Below, piece after piece: positions 8,070-16,540 of a DNA stretch of 63,479 nucleotides. The notes under the pieces were generated by a model. It saw nothing but the letters and a program-made list of their open reading frames with translations, was not told the DNA's origin and made no database searches. The first letter of the stretch is position 1. Each line of letters begins with the position of its first letter. Both the position numbers and the translations under genes were made by a program. Where the stretch lies: assembly GCA_027491255.1 (NCBI GenBank), contig JAIXWM010000111.1:1-63479 (forward strand). The letters are read 5' to 3'. Origin of the DNA: Rubrivivax sp. (GTDB lineage Bacteria > Pseudomonadota > Gammaproteobacteria > Burkholderiales > Burkholderiaceae_C).

Positions 8070-8858
8070 TCACCAAACCGGCAAATCGGGCAAGGGGTTG
8101 CCGATCCAGCGCCTGCTGATCTGATCGAGTTCTCCAGTGATCTTCATGAACGCGACGAACTGGTTCATCCACTGCAATACATCGATTTCGCCCTTGCGCA
8201 CACCGATACCGTAGGGTGACTGACGCACTGTGAACTTGATCTCGAGTTTGGCTTGCGCATTTCGTTTGATGAATTCAGCAGCCCAATGACTGGCAGTGAC
8301 GATGGCATCGACCTGACCCGCCAGCAGCGCCTGTCCGACGGTCGCATCGTCGTCGAACCGTACGACTGTCGTGTTCTTCGGCGCAATCGGAGTGAACGAA
8401 GTGTCTTGAATGCCCCCGCGAACGACGCCGATGCGCTTGCCGGCGGTGTCTCCAGCGTTGGCCATCTTATTTGCCGCCTTCGTCAAGACGACAACGTCCA
8501 CGCTGCCGTAGGGCATACTGAACCACACCTGGTTGGCCCGCTCAGGACTCATTCCAAGTGTTGCAACGACGATATCGACCTGGTTTGTCAACAAGGCGGG
8601 AATCCGGGTGGGACCAGCCACCTGAACGAATTCCACCTGCACGCCCAACCCTTTGGCGATTGCCCTCGCAACATCTGCATCATAGCCCGCTGGCTCGCGC
8701 TTGGCATCGGTCAGTCCGAAAGGAGGAATGGTTTGATCCATTCCAATCACGATCTTGCCGCGTTTCTGAATCGCTTCAATGGTTTGTGAAAATACAGACG
8801 AAGACATCAGCGCTGTGGCCACCAGCGCAGTCGCTATTGATTTGAATAAACTCTTCAT
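8070..8858 (-). CDS. Periplasmic substrate-binding protein of an amino-acid-type ABC importer
   Basis: 262 residues with a signal peptide (MKSLFKSIATALVATALMSS, cleavage near VFSQ) and the SBP family 3 fold: 'RGKIVIGMDQTIPPFGLTDAKREPAGYDADVARAIAKGLG', 'PALLTNQVDIVVATLGMSPERA', 'KRIGVVRGG', 'QSPYGIGVRKGE'. Two adjacent ATGs exist. The second (8858) has AAGGA at better spacing. Family 3 receptors usually bind polar amino acids or opines. In this operon, with three acid-sugar dehydratases around, a sugar acid or amino-sugar acid is possible (inference). It follows the ATPase gene after 16 bases. Confidence 0.9.
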   Translation of the reverse strand: MKSLFKSIATALVATALMSSSVFSQTIEAIQKRGKIVIGMDQTIPPFGLTDAKREPAGYDADVARAIAKGLGVQVEFVQVAGPTRIPALLTNQVDIVVATLGMSPERANQVWFSMPYGSVDVVVLTKAANKMANAGDTAGKRIGVVRGGIQDTSFTPIAPKNTTVVRFDDDATVGQALLAGQVDAIVTASHWAAEFIKRNAQAKLEIKFTVRQSPYGIGVRKGEIDVLQWMNQFVAFMKITGELDQISRRWIGNPLPDLPVW

Positions 8859-8874
8859 CATTTTCCTTTCAGTT

Positions 8875-9600
8875 TTACTTGATACCGAGAAACTGCGCCA
8901 GCTCATCCGTCCTCGGCTGACGGATGATTTCTCGAGCATTCCCCTGCTCGTGAATCTTGCCTTGGTGCATGAATACGATCTGGTCTGCGACGGTCTGCGC
9001 GAATCGGATGTCATGGGTGACCAGCAGCATGGTGTGGCCTCGCTCAGCCAGAGAGCGCAGCACGCCGATAACCTCCTCCACGAGTTCGGGGTCCAGCGCT
9101 GAGGTGACCTCATCGAGCAGCAGGATCTTGGGCTCGAGCGCCAGAGCTCTGGCGATGGCTACGCGTTGCTGCTGTCCGCCAGAGAGTCGCGCCGGATAGG
9201 CATCAGCTTTGTCCCAGAGACCCACCGTCTCGAGAGCCCTGCGGCCGCGTTCATCGACGACTTCTTTGGCGAGCTTCTGAACCTTTCGCAATGCAATCGT
9301 GACGTTTGACAGGGCTGTCAGGTGCGGGAATAAATTGAAGTGCTGAAAGACGACACCGATATTTCGGAAATAGCTCTTGTCGGCAGCTTGGTTGGCTTTC
9401 AGCTCTTGTGTGTCGCATTTCACCTGTCCAGATTGAAAGACCTCGAGTCCCCCAATGCACCGCAGCAACGTACTTTTCCCTGAGCCCGAACGGCCCAGGA
9501 TGGCGACAACACTGCTCTTTTCGATGTCCAGGCTAAGGCCGTCGAGGACCAAGCTGCTTGCGTAAGACTTGGACAAATGCCTGACGCTAACGAGTGGCAT
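8875..9600 (-). CDS. ATP-binding subunit of the amino-acid-type ABC importer
   Basis: 241 residues (MPLVSVRHLSKSYASSLVLD). Walker A GRSGSGKST, Q-loop 'VVFQHFNLFPHLTALSNV', signature LSGGQQQR, Walker B ILLLDEVTSALDPE and switch His in 'LLVTHDI' are all intact, typical of the GlnQ/HisP group. The start at ATG 9600 lies 14 bases inside the upstream permease gene, so translation is coupled. It powers the importer built from the two adjacent permeases and the receptor. Confidence 0.94.
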   Translation of the reverse strand: MPLVSVRHLSKSYASSLVLDGLSLDIEKSSVVAILGRSGSGKSTLLRCIGGLEVFQSGQVKCDTQELKANQAADKSYFRNIGVVFQHFNLFPHLTALSNVTIALRKVQKLAKEVVDERGRRALETVGLWDKADAYPARLSGGQQQRVAIARALALEPKILLLDEVTSALDPELVEEVIGVLRSLAERGHTMLLVTHDIRFAQTVADQIVFMHQGKIHEQGNAREIIRQPRTDELAQFLGIK

Positions 9601-10231
9601 GCTGGCCTTTCTCAAGGTGGCGAGACAAAACTGACATGGGCCAGCACATCGCGAAGTAGGCGGCGGCGACCAGCCCGTAAACGATCATGGGCTCGAACGA
9701 AAGATTGGCAACCACCATGCCGGACTTGGTCAACTCGACCACGCCGATGATTGCGGCCAGTGAGGTGACTTTCATCAGTGATACCAGGAATCCGACAGTT
9801 GCCGGCAAGGCAATCCATATGGCCTGAGGAGCGATCAGCAGCAACAATGCTTTCGTTCTTCCGAAGCCCAAGCTCCTTGCGGCTTCCCATTGGGGTCGAG
9901 GTACTGCTTCGATTGCTCCTCGCCAGATTTCTCCAAGAAATCCGGCAGCGTATATTGACAAGGCGACGGTTGCCGAAAGCGTAGGTGGCAGTCGAATGCC
10001 GAGCATGGCTATTCCGTAATGAACCGTAAACAGCAACAGCAGCGCGGGTGTACCTTGAATCACGAAGATGAACAGGCGGCCGATTTCGCGCAGCGCGGCC
10101 AGTCGAGCAGTCCGCATGATGGCCACCACGAGCCCGAGAACCGCGCCAATGACAGCACAGGCCATGAACAGTAGCAAGGTTCTAGCCGCACTGACCCCCA
10201 ACGCCGGGAGGTAGTTGATGATCACATCCAT
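9587..10231 (-). CDS. ABC importer permease subunit (HisM family)
   Basis: 214 residues with about five membrane segments and the EAA loop 'EAARSLGFGRTKALLLLIAPQA' that contacts the ATPase. The 'IQGTPALLLLFTVHYG' motif is typical of polar-amino-acid permeases. It is six bases downstream of its partner permease and overlaps the ATPase gene. The two unlike permeases would form the heterodimeric channel of one importer. Confidence 0.93.
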   Translation of the reverse strand: MDVIINYLPALGVSAARTLLLFMACAVIGAVLGLVVAIMRTARLAALREIGRLFIFVIQGTPALLLLFTVHYGIAMLGIRLPPTLSATVALSIYAAGFLGEIWRGAIEAVPRPQWEAARSLGFGRTKALLLLIAPQAIWIALPATVGFLVSLMKVTSLAAIIGVVELTKSGMVVANLSFEPMIVYGLVAAAYFAMCWPMSVLSRHLEKGQHATR

Positions 10232-10237
10232 GGGCGC

Positions 10238-10906
10238 TCAATCCCATCTGCGAAATGTCAGTCGCCAGATCGCTGCGAATACGATACGGCACAGGGCCGA
10301 CATGGCGAGATAGAAGGCGGCGGCTACGATGTAGACCTCGAAGCTGCGAAAATTCAGCGACTGCACGTAATTGGCAGCGGCGGTCAGATCCTCTGCTGAT
10401 ATTGCAGACACTACCGAAGAGCCAAGCATCAGCAGGCTGAACTGACTGGTCAATGAAGGATAGGTATTTCGGATGGCCTGCGGCACAACGACGAATCCGA
10501 AAGTCTGGAGCTTTGAAAATCCGATCGACTTGGCTGAGTCCAGTTGAGTTTTGGGTATTGACTGCACGCCACCACGCAAAATCTCTATGGTATATCCGGT
10601 GAAATTCATGACCATGGTCATGAGTGCAGCCTGATTGGCACTGACCTGTATTCCGATGCTTGGCAAGGAGAAATATATAAAGAGCAGCTGTACGAGAAAG
10701 GGTGTGTTGCGAATTATCTCTACATAGCCCCTGACCAACATTGCTGCAGGCCGAAAACCTGATAACAGAAAATATGCGCCAAGCAGCGACGCGATCAGTC
10801 CCAGTGCCGCTGCTTCTACGGTCAAGACTATCGTCAGCAGCGCGCCATGATAAAGGGCGTCCAAATGGGGCCAGACGTGCCAGAACTGAAGATTCAGATT
10901 AGGCAT
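10238..10906 (-). CDS. ABC importer permease subunit (HisQ/HisM family)
   Basis: 222 residues with the family motif 'GYVEIIRNTPFLVQLLFIYFSLP' and an EAA-type loop 'DSAKSIGFSKLQTFGFVVVPQAIR'. The two permeases are only distantly alike, consistent with a heterodimer. The start lies 8 bases inside the GntR regulator gene, so the transporter is cotranscribed with its likely regulator. Confidence 0.93.
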   Translation of the reverse strand: MPNLNLQFWHVWPHLDALYHGALLTIVLTVEAAALGLIASLLGAYFLLSGFRPAAMLVRGYVEIIRNTPFLVQLLFIYFSLPSIGIQVSANQAALMTMVMNFTGYTIEILRGGVQSIPKTQLDSAKSIGFSKLQTFGFVVVPQAIRNTYPSLTSQFSLLMLGSSVVSAISAEDLTAAANYVQSLNFRSFEVYIVAAAFYLAMSALCRIVFAAIWRLTFRRWD

Positions 10907-11591
10907 TATCTTGCTCGAAGTACTCCGGATACTGCGTCATCAGCGACTTGGCGACGTGACGGACACGGTCCATGTGATGGTCCATCGCGCGTTCTGCGCC
11001 TTCCGGATCGCCTTTGGCCAATGCCTTGGCGATGGCCAAATGGTCGGCGATGATTTCATTGATATCTGCAGGGCGGTAAAGACTCAGATTGCGCAGCCTG
11101 TCGACGAACATGCGCACGTCTCTGATGATGGTCCTGCACAAGTCGTTGCCGGCGATGGTGTGAATTGCGCTGTGAAATTCGATATCGAGCCGGCTGAACA
11201 CCTTGAGGTTCTGTGCCGAGTGATCAAGTTTTTGCTGATCGATCAGAAACATCAGTTCATTTCGCTGGTTTTCTGTGATCACCTTGGCTGCTTCCCTGAC
11301 ACAGGCTCCCTCGAGTTCGCGCCTGATGAAGTTGGCTTCGAGCACTTCTTTCATTCGTATCCGCGACACAAATGTTCCTGCCTGTGGCCGGATCTCCACC
11401 AACCCTAGATTGGCCAGCTTCAGAAGGGCTTCTCGTACGGGTGTCCGGCTCATGCTCAGCGCTTCGCACAGTTCCCGGTCCGACAGTGCCGACCCGGGCG
11501 GCAGCTCCAGGCTGACGATCGCTGCGCGCAGGTGTTCAAAGGCGTGATCGGAAGCGCGGCGTGTGACGTGGGCAGGGGTGACGGAGCTCAT
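10899..11591 (-). CDS. GntR-family transcriptional regulator, FadR/FCD subfamily, first gene of the catabolic operon
   Basis: About 230 residues with an N-terminal winged helix ('AFEHLRAAIVSLELPPGSALSDRELCEALSMSRTPVREALLKLANLGLVEIRPQAGTFVSRI') and an FCD domain with metal-binding His positions ('DIEFHSAIHTIAGND', 'ADHLAIAKAL', 'AMDHHMDRVRH'). The start is ATG 11591 or in-frame GTG 11600; neither has a clear ribosome-binding site, so the message may be nearly leaderless. It heads the reverse-strand operon of ABC importer, two dehydratases and lyase, and probably controls it through the A/T-rich site at 11607-11623. Confidence 0.9.
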   Translation of the reverse strand: MSSVTPAHVTRRASDHAFEHLRAAIVSLELPPGSALSDRELCEALSMSRTPVREALLKLANLGLVEIRPQAGTFVSRIRMKEVLEANFIRRELEGACVREAAKVITENQRNELMFLIDQQKLDHSAQNLKVFSRLDIEFHSAIHTIAGNDLCRTIIRDVRMFVDRLRNLSLYRPADINEIIADHLAIAKALAKGDPEGAERAMDHHMDRVRHVAKSLMTQYPEYFEQDNA

Positions 11592-11606
11592 GGGCGTCAC
11601 TTTAAA

Positions 11607-11623
11607 ATACTAATATACTAGAT
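11607..11623. promoter_or_regulatory. A/T-rich repeat upstream of the GntR operon, candidate promoter or operator
   Basis: ATACTA-AT-ATACTA is a direct repeat in an A/T island that stands out in GC-rich surroundings, 7-16 bases before the possible start codons of the GntR gene. Its position suits autoregulation. No experiment or consensus match is claimed. Confidence 0.35.
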
Positions 11624-11786
11624 GGTGGTGGTAGTAACCCTGATGTTTCGACCTGCGCGGGCTGCCTCTTGATGGCCGTTGTCATCGCTCCGACAGTCCT
11701 GCGGCCATGCGCTTCCTGGTAGCCGTAGGGGCCGGCTAGTCGACCACCAGTCCTGCCGGGAACGCAGCAGCATCGTGCTGCATCAA

Positions 11787-11806
11787 ATATCATTAAATGC
11801 TGATAT
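11787..11806. promoter_or_regulatory. Inverted repeat in the promoter region of the MFS transporter
   Basis: ATATCA-TTAAATGC-TGATAT, a perfect 6-bp inverted repeat in an A/T-rich block ending 8 bases before the MFS ATG. It may be an operator overlapping the promoter or ribosome-binding region. The regulator is unknown. Confidence 0.35.
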
Positions 11807-11814
11807 AAAAGGAC

Positions 11815-13137
11815 ATGGATCACGTAGACGACAGCGACCGCGCCGCGAGGGCAGAGCCTTTGCGCATGGGCATTCGGGCCAACCTTCACCAGTTCCTGCA
11901 GCAGTTGCTGCAGGTGCTCCTGGTGGGCATGACCATCGGGATGATGCGCAATGTCGTCCCGGCGTTGGCTGAAGGCGAGTTCGGCGTCCCGCGCGGCTCT
12001 TTCATGCTCCTGGCAGCCTTTGTGGTGGCCTTCGGATTCGTCAAAGGGGCGATGAACTTCGTCGCCGGGCGGCTGGCCGAGCGCGTGGGGCGCAAGCGGG
12101 TGCTGTTGCTGGGTTGGCTGGTCGCGCTGCCGATTCCTGCCCTCATCTACTTCGCGACGAGCTGGTCGTGGGTGGTCTTGGCCACGGTGCTGCTGGGCAT
12201 CAACCAGGGGCTGGCCTGGTCGATGACGCAGACGGCCAAGTTGGACTTCACCCGGGCTGACCAGCGGGGCCTGGTCATCGGACTCAACGAGTTCTCGGGC
12301 TATGTCGGCGTTGCCATCGCCGGGGTCGCGACCGGCTACCTCGCGGCGGCGCTCGGCCCTCGAGAGGGGCTGCTGTGGTTTGGCGCTGCGGTCATCGGCT
12401 TGGCGACGCTGCTCGCCGCCGTGTCGGTGGCAGAGACGCTGCCGTGGGCGCGCGACGAGGTCAAGCGCCACGCCACAGCATCGACGGGAGTGATGCGTCC
12501 ACGGTATCCCGCTGGCGTCAGTGCCTGGCCGACAACGGTCGAGATGTTCGCGTTGATGACCTGGCGCGACCGGCGCATGGCGGCCTTGTGCCAGGCCGGG
12601 CTGGTGGAGAAGTTCGTCGACGCGCTGGTCTGGGCCTTCTGGCCGGTGTATCTGCATCAGCGCGGTGTCGACCTGCCCGGCATTGGCTGGATCGTCGGTG
12701 TTTACGGCTTCACCTGGGGCGCCATGCAGTTCTTCACCGGCAAGCTGTCGGACCGGCTCGGCCGGCACCTCCTGAATGCCTGGGGCATGTGGATCTGCGG
12801 GGCCGGCGTGGCGCTGATGCCGCTGGGCTCGGGGCCTGCCTGGTGGAGCTTTTCGGCAGCCGTCGTCGGGCTGGGCATGGCGATGCTCTACCCGAACCTC
12901 AGTGCAGCGGTGGCCGATATCGCTCACCCGAACTGGCGCGCCTCGGCCATCGGCATCTATCGCTTCTGGCGCGACCTCGGCTACGGCATCGGCGGGCTGG
13001 GTCTGGGCATGGCGGCGGCGCTGGGTGGCGGCCTGGAGGCCGCCTTTTGGTTTGTCGCCGTGGCGATGCTGGCCTCGGGCGCGGTGTTGTTCCGCTTCGG
13101 TGAAGAGACGCATCCCCGGCTCAATCCAGGCACCTGA
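11815..13137 (+). CDS. Major facilitator superfamily transporter
   Basis: 440 residues with about 12 hydrophobic segments. The MFS loop motif between segments 2 and 3 ('GRLAERVGRKRVLLLGW') and its repeat in the second half ('GKLSDRLGRHLLNAW') are clear, and a short cytoplasmic loop divides the halves near residue 220. Substrate is unknown; drug/metabolite efflux members look like this. The start could also be ATG 11866, because AGGA at 11810-11813 is unusually close to ATG 11815. It is divergent from the GntR catabolic operon and is followed in the same frame by a LysR fragment. Confidence 0.85.
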   Translation: MDHVDDSDRAARAEPLRMGIRANLHQFLQQLLQVLLVGMTIGMMRNVVPALAEGEFGVPRGSFMLLAAFVVAFGFVKGAMNFVAGRLAERVGRKRVLLLGWLVALPIPALIYFATSWSWVVLATVLLGINQGLAWSMTQTAKLDFTRADQRGLVIGLNEFSGYVGVAIAGVATGYLAAALGPREGLLWFGAAVIGLATLLAAVSVAETLPWARDEVKRHATASTGVMRPRYPAGVSAWPTTVEMFALMTWRDRRMAALCQAGLVEKFVDALVWAFWPVYLHQRGVDLPGIGWIVGVYGFTWGAMQFFTGKLSDRLGRHLLNAWGMWICGAGVALMPLGSGPAWWSFSAAVVGLGMAMLYPNLSAAVADIAHPNWRASAIGIYRFWRDLGYGIGGLGLGMAAALGGGLEAAFWFVAVAMLASGAVLFRFGEETHPRLNPGT

Positions 13138-13617
13138 CGTCGATTTCGTCGACGCGAACGCCGGCAGCATCCGCTCCCGCACGCCCTGGATGCCTTCTGC
13201 CGGCAGTTCCCGCCGATCGAGGCCTGCGTGGACGAAGGCGAGGACCACGAGGTGGCGCGCTGGCTCGAAGAGCGCCGAGTCGACGTGGGTTTCGTCGTGC
13301 TGCCCGACGAGCGCTTCGACACCGTGCCGCTGCTTCAGGATCGACTCGTCGCGCTCTTGCCCTCCGCCCACACCCTGGCGGCGAAGCCCGCCGTGTCCTT
13401 GGCTGAACTTTGCAACGGGCGCTTCTTGCTCACCCGTGCGGGCAGTGCGGGCTTGGTCGAAGGCCAGTACCAGTCGGAAGGCCTGCGGGCGAGGGTGACC
13501 CAGCGGTACTCCCAGATCGTCACCATCCTCAAGACCGTGGAGCGCGGCGCGGGAGGGCCCGCCAGATCGGTGGCGCGGGCGCAACCCTGGCACGCGGACC
13601 TGTCCGCGCACGCCTGA
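13138..13617 (+). pseudogene. Truncated LysR-family regulator, effector-binding domain only
   Basis: Right after the MFS stop codon the same frame reads 'PLPHALDAFCRQFPPIEACV', 'ARWLEERRVDVGFVVLP', 'VPLLQDRLVALLPSAHTLA' and 'YSQIVTILKTVERG', which is the first half of a LysR substrate-binding domain. The DNA-binding helix-turn-helix is missing entirely, and resemblance stops near 13555, after which the frame continues to a stop at 13617 with unrelated sequence. A GTG at 13228 could start a 129-residue peptide, but it would not be a regulator. I read it as a deletion remnant fused behind the transporter gene. Confidence 0.72.
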
Positions 13618-13668
13618 CGGCCGCTTGGCGCCTGTCGCCGGGAACTCGTGGCCCTGGGTGCGGGTGGT

Positions 13669-14550
13669 TCAGGCGGTGAACGGCCCGAGCTCCGTCACCA
13701 CGAAGCGGCGGATCTCATCGACCATCGCCTCGGGCTCGTCGGCGCGGATCGAGTGGCTGCTGTGCTCGAAGATGCGCAGCCGCGAGCTTGGGATCAGGCT
13801 GGCGATCTCCTGGCTGAACTCGGGCGGGCAGATCCAGTCGTGGCGTCCCGCCAGGATGAGGGTGGGCGCGGTGATGTCCGGCAACTCGGGCCGCAGGTCG
13901 AAGGTCTGCAGGAAGCCGCCGGGTGCGAAAGCGCGGTTGATCGCGTCCGGCGCGAGGATGCCGCGCGAGCGTGTGGCCGTGGCCGCGGCAGGGTCGTGCC
14001 GCCGGGCGTACATCGGCCCCATCACGTCGTAGTAGCGGCGCAGTTGCTCCTCGGTGCGCAGCTCGCCGGCCCAGAGCTGCGCGCACACGGCCTGCTGTTC
14101 GGCCGTGCCCCGTTCGGCCACGATCTGGCGCGCACGCGCGTTGAAGCCGCTGTGCGCCGCGGTGACGATCAGCACCAGCAGCGCCACGCTGCCCGGGTAG
14201 CGCGCGGCATGGGCCATGGCCACCATGCCGCCGTAGGAAGTGCCGACCGAGACGACCGCACCCAGACCGAGCCGCACGCGCAGGGCCTCCATGTCCTCGA
14301 CGTTCTCGTCGAGCGTGTAGCGCGACACGTCACCGCGCGCCGAGCGTCCCTGGCCGCGGTGGTCGAAGTAGACCAGCTGCATGGTGTCGGCCAGGGGGCT
14401 GAAGGCGGGCTTGAAGCCGGTGTGGTCGCCGCCCGGGCCCCCGTGGATGACGAAGGCCACCGGCCTTTCGCGCATGCGCGGTCCGTCGGGCACGAGGCCG
14501 GCGCCCTCGACATCGAAGTAGATCTCGGTATCGCGTACCTGCAGCCGCAT
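13669..14550 (-). CDS. Alpha/beta hydrolase, proline iminopeptidase-like
   Basis: 293 residues starting at ATG 14550, with GGAGG six bases upstream. It has the HGGPGG oxyanion motif at residues 36-41, 'YFDHRGQGRS', nucleophile Ser105 in GTSYGG, an acid in 'LAGRHDWICPPE' and His in 'EHSSHS'. HGGPG together with 'DHRGQGRS' is characteristic of the S33 prolyl aminopeptidase group, but many members act on other small amides or esters, so the substrate is open. No signal peptide, so cytoplasmic. It stands alone, convergent with the LysR remnant. Confidence 0.85.
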   Translation of the reverse strand: MRLQVRDTEIYFDVEGAGLVPDGPRMRERPVAFVIHGGPGGDHTGFKPAFSPLADTMQLVYFDHRGQGRSARGDVSRYTLDENVEDMEALRVRLGLGAVVSVGTSYGGMVAMAHAARYPGSVALLVLIVTAAHSGFNARARQIVAERGTAEQQAVCAQLWAGELRTEEQLRRYYDVMGPMYARRHDPAAATATRSRGILAPDAINRAFAPGGFLQTFDLRPELPDITAPTLILAGRHDWICPPEFSQEIASLIPSSRLRIFEHSSHSIRADEPEAMVDEIRRFVVTELGPFTA

Positions 14551-14681
14551 GGGCAACCTCCAGAGTTGTCGACAGCGCTCAGGCCCTGACGGCCCCCGCG
14601 CCGATCAGCCACTGTACGCAGGCGCGCCCTCCATGCGGGGCCGTCGTCTGCGCCCGCTGCCGTGGCAGCGCGGGGCGACGC

Positions 14682-15365
14682 TCAGCGCCGCAGCCGGAAC
14701 GGTTCCTCGAAAGACAGGAACTCCTGCTCGGCCAGCGCATCGTCGATCCAGGCGCGCACGCCGGGCAGGGCGCACACGCGTTCCATGTAGTCCGAGATCT
14801 CTGCCGGCACCGGCAGCGCATAGGTGAGCAGGCGCATGACCACGGGCGCGTAGCAGGCGTCGGCAATGCAGAAGTCGCCGAAGAGCATGGGCCCGCCATG
14901 CTCGCGCAGCAGCCCCGACCACATGTCGACGATGCGCGCGAGGTCGGCGCGCAAGGCGGGTTGGTCGCGCATGGCCAGCGCGCCGATGTCGGGCAGCCGG
15001 GCCTCGATGTTCATCGGACAACCCCGGCGCAGCGCAGCAAAGCCGCTGTGCATCTCGGCGCAGATGCTGCGCGCGCGGGCGCGGGCGGCACGCTCCCGCG
15101 GCCAGAGCGCCCGCTCAGGAAAGACATCGGCGAGGTACTCCGCGATCGCCAGCGAGTCCCAGACGGCAAGACCGTCGTGCACGAGCACGGGCACCTTGCC
15201 CGCCGCGTTCAGCGCCCCCACCCGCTGCTTGAAGCGGGAGTCGGGCGCGGAGCGTTCGAACCGAACCATCACCTCCTCGAACTCGATGCCGGCCTGGCGC
15301 ATCAGCACCCAGGGCCGCATCGACCACGAGGAGTAGTTCTTGTTCGCGATGTAGAGCTGGAACAT
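14682..15365 (-). CDS. Glutathione S-transferase family protein
   Basis: 227 residues. The thioredoxin-like N-terminal domain (about 1-80) contains 'NKNYSSWSMRPWVLMRQAG' and the glutathione gamma-Glu site 'VPVLVHDGLAVWDSLAIAEYLA'. The C-terminal helical domain contains 'FGDFCIADACYAPVV', the usual GST helix with its N-capping box. A Ser in 'SSWS' near the N-terminus could be the catalytic hydroxyl. Substrate unknown. It is transcribed alone, between two unrelated units. Confidence 0.9.
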   Translation of the reverse strand: MFQLYIANKNYSSWSMRPWVLMRQAGIEFEEVMVRFERSAPDSRFKQRVGALNAAGKVPVLVHDGLAVWDSLAIAEYLADVFPERALWPRERAARARARSICAEMHSGFAALRRGCPMNIEARLPDIGALAMRDQPALRADLARIVDMWSGLLREHGGPMLFGDFCIADACYAPVVMRLLTYALPVPAEISDYMERVCALPGVRAWIDDALAEQEFLSFEEPFRLRR

Positions 15366-15411
15366 GGCCGCAGGTCCGCAACGGCAGGGGCCCGGCGGGC
15401 CCCTTCAAGCG

Positions 15412-15798
15412 TCATCGTACCTGCACACTGACGCGGCGCGGCTGGGCGTGCCGTGCCTTGGGGATACGCACGCGCAGCACGCCCTGTGCGAGTTCGGCGT
15501 CGGCGAGGTCGGCATCGAGTTCCTTGCTCAGCGTGAAGGTGCGGCGGTAGCGCGTCAGCGACACCTCGGCATGTTGGGATTCCAAGCCCTCGGGCGCAGC
15601 CAGCACGACTTCGGCCTCGATGGCGAGCTGGTCGCCCTCCACGCGCAGGTTCAGCCGGTCGCGCGGCACGCCGGGCAGGTCCGCCAACAGGGTGATGCCG
15701 GTGGCGTCCTCGATCACATCCACCGGGGGCAGCAGCGCAGACTCCTGGCGTGTGGTGCCGGCGCGGCCGGCCTGGCGGGGCAGGTCATTCAGGTTCAT
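15412..15798 (-). CDS. Small heat-shock protein, Hsp20/alpha-crystallin family (second of pair)
   Basis: A 128-residue chaperone. It has a short N-terminus and an alpha-crystallin domain from 'PPVDVIEDATGITLLADLPGVPRDRLNLRVEGDQLAIEAE' to 'YRRTFTLSKELD' and 'AELAQGVLRVRIPKARHAQPRRVSV'. The conserved GVLxVxIPK motif is present. AGGAG upstream of ATG 15798 supports the start. It lies 28 bases downstream of the other Hsp20 gene and is surely cotranscribed. The two differ enough to form mixed or separate oligomers that hold unfolding proteins. Confidence 0.93.
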   Translation of the reverse strand: MNLNDLPRQAGRAGTTRQESALLPPVDVIEDATGITLLADLPGVPRDRLNLRVEGDQLAIEAEVVLAAPEGLESQHAEVSLTRYRRTFTLSKELDADLADAELAQGVLRVRIPKARHAQPRRVSVQVR

Positions 15799-15826
15799 GG
15801 GGGTTCTCCTGGTGGGTGTCGAGAGT

Positions 15827-16264
15827 TCAGCGCACCTCGATCCGGCGCGGCTGGGCGGCCGCCCGACGGGCGATGCTCACGTGCAGCACGCCGTCGCGGT
15901 AGTCGGCGTTGACCGCCGTCGGGTCGATGTCCTCGGGCAGGTTGACGACGCGGCGAAAGCGCCCGCTGAAGCGCTCGTCCATGTGCACCGTGGTCTTCTC
16001 GTCGCCGCTCGCGCGGGGTTTGCGCTCGCCCGAGATCGTCAGCACGCCGCGGTCGATGCTGACCTCGATGCCGGCGGGGTCCATGCCCGGTGCGAAGGCG
16101 TTGACCTCCACCGCGGTCGGCGTGCTGCCGACGTTCAACGCCGGGTAGCCGCCGCGGCCGAGACCGCGGATGCTGGGTGCGTAGTCGAACAGGCCCTGCA
16201 CCTCGCGCTGCAGACGGTCGAACTCCGAGAACATGTCACTGGGAAAAAGCCTGCGGTACAGCAT
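15827..16264 (-). CDS. Small heat-shock protein, Hsp20/alpha-crystallin family (first of pair)
   Basis: 145 residues: N-terminal oligomerisation arm (MLYRRLFPSDMFSEFDRLQREVQGLFD), then an alpha-crystallin domain ('VEVNAFAPGMDPAGIEVSIDRGVLTISGERK', 'FSGRFRRVVNLPEDIDPTAVNADYRDGVLHVSI') and a short tail. GGAGG eight bases before ATG 16264 fixes the start. It is divergent from an FtsH-type protease gene across 276 bases, a head-to-head arrangement suggesting common stress control. I did not find a convincing heat-shock sigma-factor promoter. Confidence 0.94.
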   Translation of the reverse strand: MLYRRLFPSDMFSEFDRLQREVQGLFDYAPSIRGLGRGGYPALNVGSTPTAVEVNAFAPGMDPAGIEVSIDRGVLTISGERKPRASGDEKTTVHMDERFSGRFRRVVNLPEDIDPTAVNADYRDGVLHVSIARRAAAQPRRIEVR

Positions 16265-16540
16265 CGTCGGTCCTCCATCGGGTGGCTTTCGTGCGGAACG
16301 CCTGCCGCTCCGTCCTTGACCGGAACTTGGGTGCGGTGGGGCGCGGCTTCAAGAGCGGGTGCAGGCTCCTTGTCGTTCGGTCCCGGGCGCGCTTGAGGCA
16401 GATCAAGTCGCGTGCAGCCTGCTGTCGCGAAGGCGCGCTTCGGCATGGGGCGGGCGGCCTGACCGCGCCACAGTGCATCGGGACGGGGCCCACCCGCGCG
16501 GCCATGAGCGCTGCGCCTGGCCTCCGCCTGGAGCCTGTGC

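Noticed and set aside
13228..13617. A complete small protein starting at GTG 13228
   Set aside because: It is the inside of a LysR effector domain with both ends missing, and the homologous frame extends upstream of the GTG; better called a remnant.
16265..16540. Heat-shock sigma-factor promoter between hsp20 and ftsH
   Set aside because: CCCCAT occurs on the reverse strand and CTTGAG on the forward strand, but no correctly spaced pair on one strand was found.
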